DNA from: Owenia fusiformis
Taxonomy: Eukaryota; Annelida; Polychaeta; Sabellida; Oweniidae
Reading direction: 5' to 3'
NCBI GenBank assembly: GCA_903813345.2
Contig: CAIIXF020000005.1
Span: 1,924,001-1,988,000, forward strand
DNA length: 64,000 nt
The notes under the pieces are model-generated. The model saw only the letters and a program-made list of their open reading frames with translations, was not told where the DNA came from and ran no database searches. This document shows, piece after piece, positions 39,301 through 45,300 of the stretch. The position numbers and the translations under genes were made by a program. Every line of letters begins with the position of its first letter. Within the stretch, counting starts at the first letter, position 1.

Positions 39301-42300
39301 AAATTCAGATTATGGTAAAATGATTATTTGTGAAAATGTAAAAGATAAAAATATGTATGTATGATTATTTTTGGCTTGTCATGGTCATGATCTGTATTCT
39401 GTGTGTGTCTCTGCTTGAGACATCACTGTTGAAAAGACATTATCTTTCATACCATACAATATGTACCCTCCAAATGGTCTCAGCACAATTTCCATCAATT
39501 AAAACATATGTAATTATCTCTCAGAGAAGCTAAACATGTCTCCCTTGGATTATATAGTTTAACTGACTTCAGCTTTTTTTCAAAATTGGCACAATATGTA
39601 TCAAAACCTGTGATTAAAGCCATGTATGACTGTCAAATACAGCTAAGACTTGTATCTTTAACATTTTCACAAATAATCATTTTACCATTATCCAAATTTT
39701 AGTGAACTGAACTGCAATAATAAAGAAAATCGAATAAAAAGAAAAATGTTCCAATTTTTATTGTCTCACCCTGTACAGTAGTTACTTTAGTAAACTATAT
39801 TCAAAAGTTTTTTGAAACAGGATTAAGAGCAAGATAACTTTGATGTTATTTACATTTTTCAATAGCCTAGTATCTTATATGGTTTGTCACATGATCATGA
39901 TATTGCGCGTTTCATACAATAGTATTATTTTCTAGGTATGACAAACAAGCTCACACAATAGAGACCCTAAAGCTAAGCAAGCACACACGTAATGCAGAGG
40001 CCATGGCATCTGTCATGTTGACCTCAAAGGGAGGGATGAGGACACCACAGCCAAAGAAACACTCAGCAAAGAAACCAGAAGAAAAGAAGGATGCTGATGT
40101 CAAAAAAGGTATCCTCATGTTTAATTGTCAAAGAAAACTGTCAAATAATATGTGTATTCCTCGATGTAACAACTCAGAAAAGGTATTTAAGCACAAGTAT
40201 CCAAGCACAAGAATCTAAGCAAGAGTATCTAAGCACAAGTATCTTAACTCAATGTAATACCCAAAGAAAGAAGGTCTTTTGCCCCCCCCACTACAAGTTT
40301 GATCATTGCATTAATATTAGAATTTGAACATGAAACTTCTTTATTTTCTAGCTGGTAGAGAGAATGCGTTGAAGAATTTAGAGCTCCTGGCCAAGCTCAT
40401 TAAAGAAGGTAAAGGTGAAAAATACATTACTGAGATAGATAGCGGCATAAAAATGCTTATACGTCTCTGTGAGGGCACCCTCGAGGATAATGCTAACATC
40501 ACTAAATCTAAAATTGAACCAAAACCACTGAAGAATAAAGACACTGAGAAAGCTAAAAACGATGTGGGCTCTGATGCGGCACTTAAAGAAAAGATAGCAA
40601 AGCTAGCTGTAGAGTATGTGACCACTGTGTCAGAGATCCCTAAGCCACTTGGCAGAAAGCATCGCAGAGTAAAACCTGTCACATGTGATGAGGAAAGTGA
40701 ACACGAACTCATTGCTAAGTGGAAGAAAGAAATTGCTAACAAGTAAGTATTTAACATCAGAAATAGGCATAGAGGGCAGCACCATAAAAACAAAGGAAGT
40801 TCAAGATTTACCAAACATTTACAATCATAAAATTTATGGTTCATTCCTATTGGTTTGTACTCATTAACATACCAGCATGCATGATATTTATGATTTATTT
40901 TTTACATTTTTAATATTATATAAATTAACATTGGATGGAGGGGGGGGGATAACGTGTATATAAGACATGATAAGACATGCTACTTGAATTTATTCTTATG
41001 ACTCCAAATTTTCCCATTTTTCATTCTCCAGATATATAATATCCAGTTTCTTACTGGGGTACTGAGTTTAGTTTTTTTCAAATACACGAGCTCTTGTGAA
41101 TTTGTTCCATCGTATAGCGTAAAGACATATAAATCCCCCCTCCATCCTATCCCCCTCCATCCAATATTAATTTATTTCGATTATTTTTTGTATAACGCAT
41201 GGAAACTAACTTTAAAAGTGATCAATGTCATTAGTATTGTGATAATAACGTCCCTTATACCTATTTATTACAGGTCGTGTAGACCATTGTTGCCCGATTT
41301 ACAGCAAAAACATTGACTTTTGCACTTTGGTGATGATGCGCCTTTTTTAATAGATCTCATATCTTAGAAGGGTATCAGTTAAAAAAAAAACGAGATGGCC
41401 TAACATATTTTGCCATGCACTGCGCCTATTCATTTGGCAATTCAGTTGTAAATTTTCTCTTGAAAAATAAATCTTCCAAAGGAGCATGTAGGTTATCGCA
41501 AACAATTTCAAACGATTCTAACTTGAAATATAAATATTTTCTGATCATGAACATGGTGTATCTATTAGATCCATTCATCATCTTCAAGAAAGGTATATAT
41601 AATGATCATTTAGTTAATCAGACCTAAGTGATATTGAAGGGGCAATGGACCAATCAACATACTTTTTCAAAAATGTTGACCTAATTTTCACCAAAAATGC
41701 AACCTTTTATTATACTGTTGAATGCATAATTAGAATGTGCTTTGAGACATGTTTGATTTCCTAAAAGGAAAAGTTGATTGCTCCAGGGACTTTAAAGATA
41801 TTAAATTTGGATGACAAAAATGAACTGAAACCAATGGATAGCATGAGATTTTTCAATGGAGAAATAACATGGGGAACACTTATCTTAAAGCAATTAAGTT
41901 TTTCTTTCAAGAACTATTTGATACATCAAAATAGAGAATAGTAATGCATTAAAGGAATATTCCTTGCCAAACCATCTCTCTCCTCATATGGTAGCTATAA
42001 CCATATATATGCTTGCCATGTTTAGCAAAACACGCAAAAATGTTTTGATATGGTCAAATTTGATCACTTATAATATGATGCTCAATTCCAGTAAGCTGCC
42101 ATCTTTTAAAATTTCACACAGGAAGTGATGTCATCGACTCTCAACTTTGCATATAGCATTAGGTGAGGAGCTATTAAGTATTACAAAACCAGCTAAATAT
42201 TCTTTTTCAACTTTGTATCTTATTTAATCCTTCTGAAAATCTCTTCTTTTATTCTAAGTTGACAAGCCCTGAAAATATTTTTGCACAGAAAGTAATGAAT

Positions 42301-45300
42301 ACTTGTCTAGAAGTGATTTTGTGCTACTTTCCTTTACTGTTATGGGCAAGGTTATAGAAGTTGAGAGTTGATGACATCACTTCCTGCAAGAAATCTTAAA
42401 AGATGGCAGTTCACTGGAAATAAGCACTAGATTTTTAAATGATCAATATTGACCATATTAAAACATTTCCCCATGTTTTGCTAAATATGGAAACTATATA
42501 TATGATTATAGCTACCGTATCAAGAGAGAAAGGGTCTGGCAAGGAATATTCCTTTAAACATTGTAAAAAATGATTGCATTTTTGGTGAAAATGGGGTCAA
42601 CATCTTTGAAAAAGTGTGTTTATGGGTTGATTGCTAGGTAAATATCTCTGAGTTTGTTTGACTTTATTATTACTGTATATAATTTTCTTTGAGATAATGA
42701 ATTGATCTAAAAGATAAACCTGTCTTCATTGTCAGAAAATAGTTATAATCCAAGATATAACCTTCTGAAATTGTTTGCGATAACCTACGTGCTCCTTTGT
42801 TGAGTTTTCTTGCAGAAGTCGCCTAATCCCCCCTCCATCCATTTTGTATGATCAAAATGCACTAAATGCAAAGATAAAACTTAAATAATAAGTTTTCAAA
42901 CCAATACTGCTATAAAGGACTATAGCGTGGATATTTTATGTACATGCTCTGTACACTGTATACATGCTTTGTATTTCTTTGCTAATTATCATTTATTAGC
43001 GTAGTATTGAATGACATCATTTTAGATTTCACAATTGTTGATTTCCCACACTAATGGTATTTATATATTCCAAACCAACGACTTGAATCATGATTTTATG
43101 TGAATTCCAATACAATTTTAGTTAAGTTTTATTTCTTGAAGAATCTAGGGAGCTATTTATTAATTATTAAATCCTGCTTGCTCCAATAAAGATAACCATA
43201 TAGTGAAGTGAAGGTTAGAATAATATTCTCCTACGCTTTAACCACCTATTATCATCAAACTAGAGATATAAACACCTATAAAAACAATTATTCAAATAGA
43301 TTTGCTGTCTGTTATTAAGTTTGAGTAATTCATTTATATTTCAATCACGATGAAGGATAGGGGGACATCAAATAAAATTGCGATTAAGCTCGCAAGATTT
43401 CCTTTCACAAATATTTATTAACGTATCCTATATCTTTATTTATATCTGTGACGAAGAGTATACAATAGAAAAACACAAAACACTCATAAAAACCATAAAA
43501 ATATGTAAAACAAATAAACCAAGTAAAAATGCAGTTGGAGTGTATTAATCATAAGTGATTCTTTATAATGAGAAAAAAATATTTGAATTAGAAATGTTGA
43601 GAGTTCGATAGTGCTCTTGGGATGACGGGGTATGAAGGATGGGTGTATAGCGGGGGTCTAATTATTATTACCTACGAATAAAATGCCATGATTGTTTCTT
43701 TATAATCTTTAAATCATGTACAAATTAATGGATTGAACAAGGAAGGGAAAAGTATGCTTGAAGTTCATATTTTAAGTCATATAAAAATTTCAAATCCAAT
43801 GGAGTTGATTTTAACTTGGTTGGAATAGAGCTGATAGTTGAGTGATATTTTTAGTTTGGGATGAGAGATCAAGTTGTCTTCAATGAACCATATCAATAGC
43901 TATTAACTCCCCCATAAATCACATCTGCATTGCAATGAGACAGACAATCTGGATCAATAGGATTTTATGAATCATGAACCAGGTTAGATTTCTGATTGTG
44001 TCATCTTGGATCTGATTCCAAAACATTAGTGAAGGATTAATACTTGTCAAAGTCAGCCTATGCAATTATTTGAAGTTGTGATCACCTTACAATCTTAGTA
44101 TTAGATCTAATAGATTCGTTCTTGGATTATACTGTTACCATACTGAGGTATGTATGTAATGGTATGTTATGTTTGTATGTATCCAGGGTGACACAGAAAA
44201 TATAATCCTATAATATTGGGATATATTTTTCCTTTTTTTGTGATGGAATCTTTATGAATTTTTTGTGTAAATTGAGATGGGTTTGGTATTCTTACACGCA
44301 TCGCATTAATGAGCAATTTTGAAAAAACTGTCTAGGAATCCCCTGTAAAATTGAAAAAAACAATTTTTGAATTTAGAGTGATTTGGCATTAGGGCATTCT
44401 TGGTGGAAAATTTTTCTCATTCCCAAAGGTATAGATGCTACATATATGGACTTGTTAAGATTCCATGAATTACTTGAGTTATAACAAAGTTATAACAAAA
44501 AAGAAGGTTGCATTTTTGTGTCACCCTGTATATTTATTCCAGATTTCTTGGGATGATGTAAAGATTTGAACTCCAATTTATGATCTAATTCACTTGCAAC
44601 ACCAATACAATTGGGAGATGGACATAGTTTCATAATTTCTCATGAACGATTCTTCTGTCTTTGCCTCTCTAATTGTCTCTTTGATTGCTCCTTTACTTCA
44701 TTCATAGTGTAATTCTCATCCCATCTATAAATCATCACACCATTTTGGAAACCATTGATGTTCAGTCAGATAATTAAATTAATAATATCAAAACACATTG
44801 TCCAAATATAGGAAATATAGATAAAACAGATCATGAATCAATCTTCCTCTTTAACTCCATGGGAATGAAACCAGATATATTTTCGAAATACATATCAGCA
44901 ATTGTTAACGAAAGAGAGAGAAAATAATTTGTAAGTAACCTATAAAATCTCGTAGCGATCAGGCACCTTTTAGTATAAGATAAATGTATATGATTAATTC
45001 AGTTTTATTTAAATTTCTTTTTTCGTTGCTTTGCAATTTGCCCAAATGTGGGATTTAACTGGAATAAAGCTGATATAATATATGGGACTTGTTTTACAAT
45101 CTAATTGTCACGTACCAGTCTCTATCTCTTAAGTAATGTTTTGCTTGTAATACATAAAAGCTGTGTGATCAAAGTGTCAGATGATGAGTTTATTTGATTT
45201 ATGTTATCTCTTTTGTTAGATCATTTTGGGAAATGATTCAAAATTAATGGCTCAACCCAGGACATCATTGGCTTTGTGGTCCTGTGCTTCAAAAAGTATG

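Noticed and set aside
40341-40844. 167-codon minus-strand frame over intracellular exon 3
   Set aside because: Hydrophobic, shadow of the Lys/Glu-rich coding strand; the + strand exon has matching splice phases on both sides.
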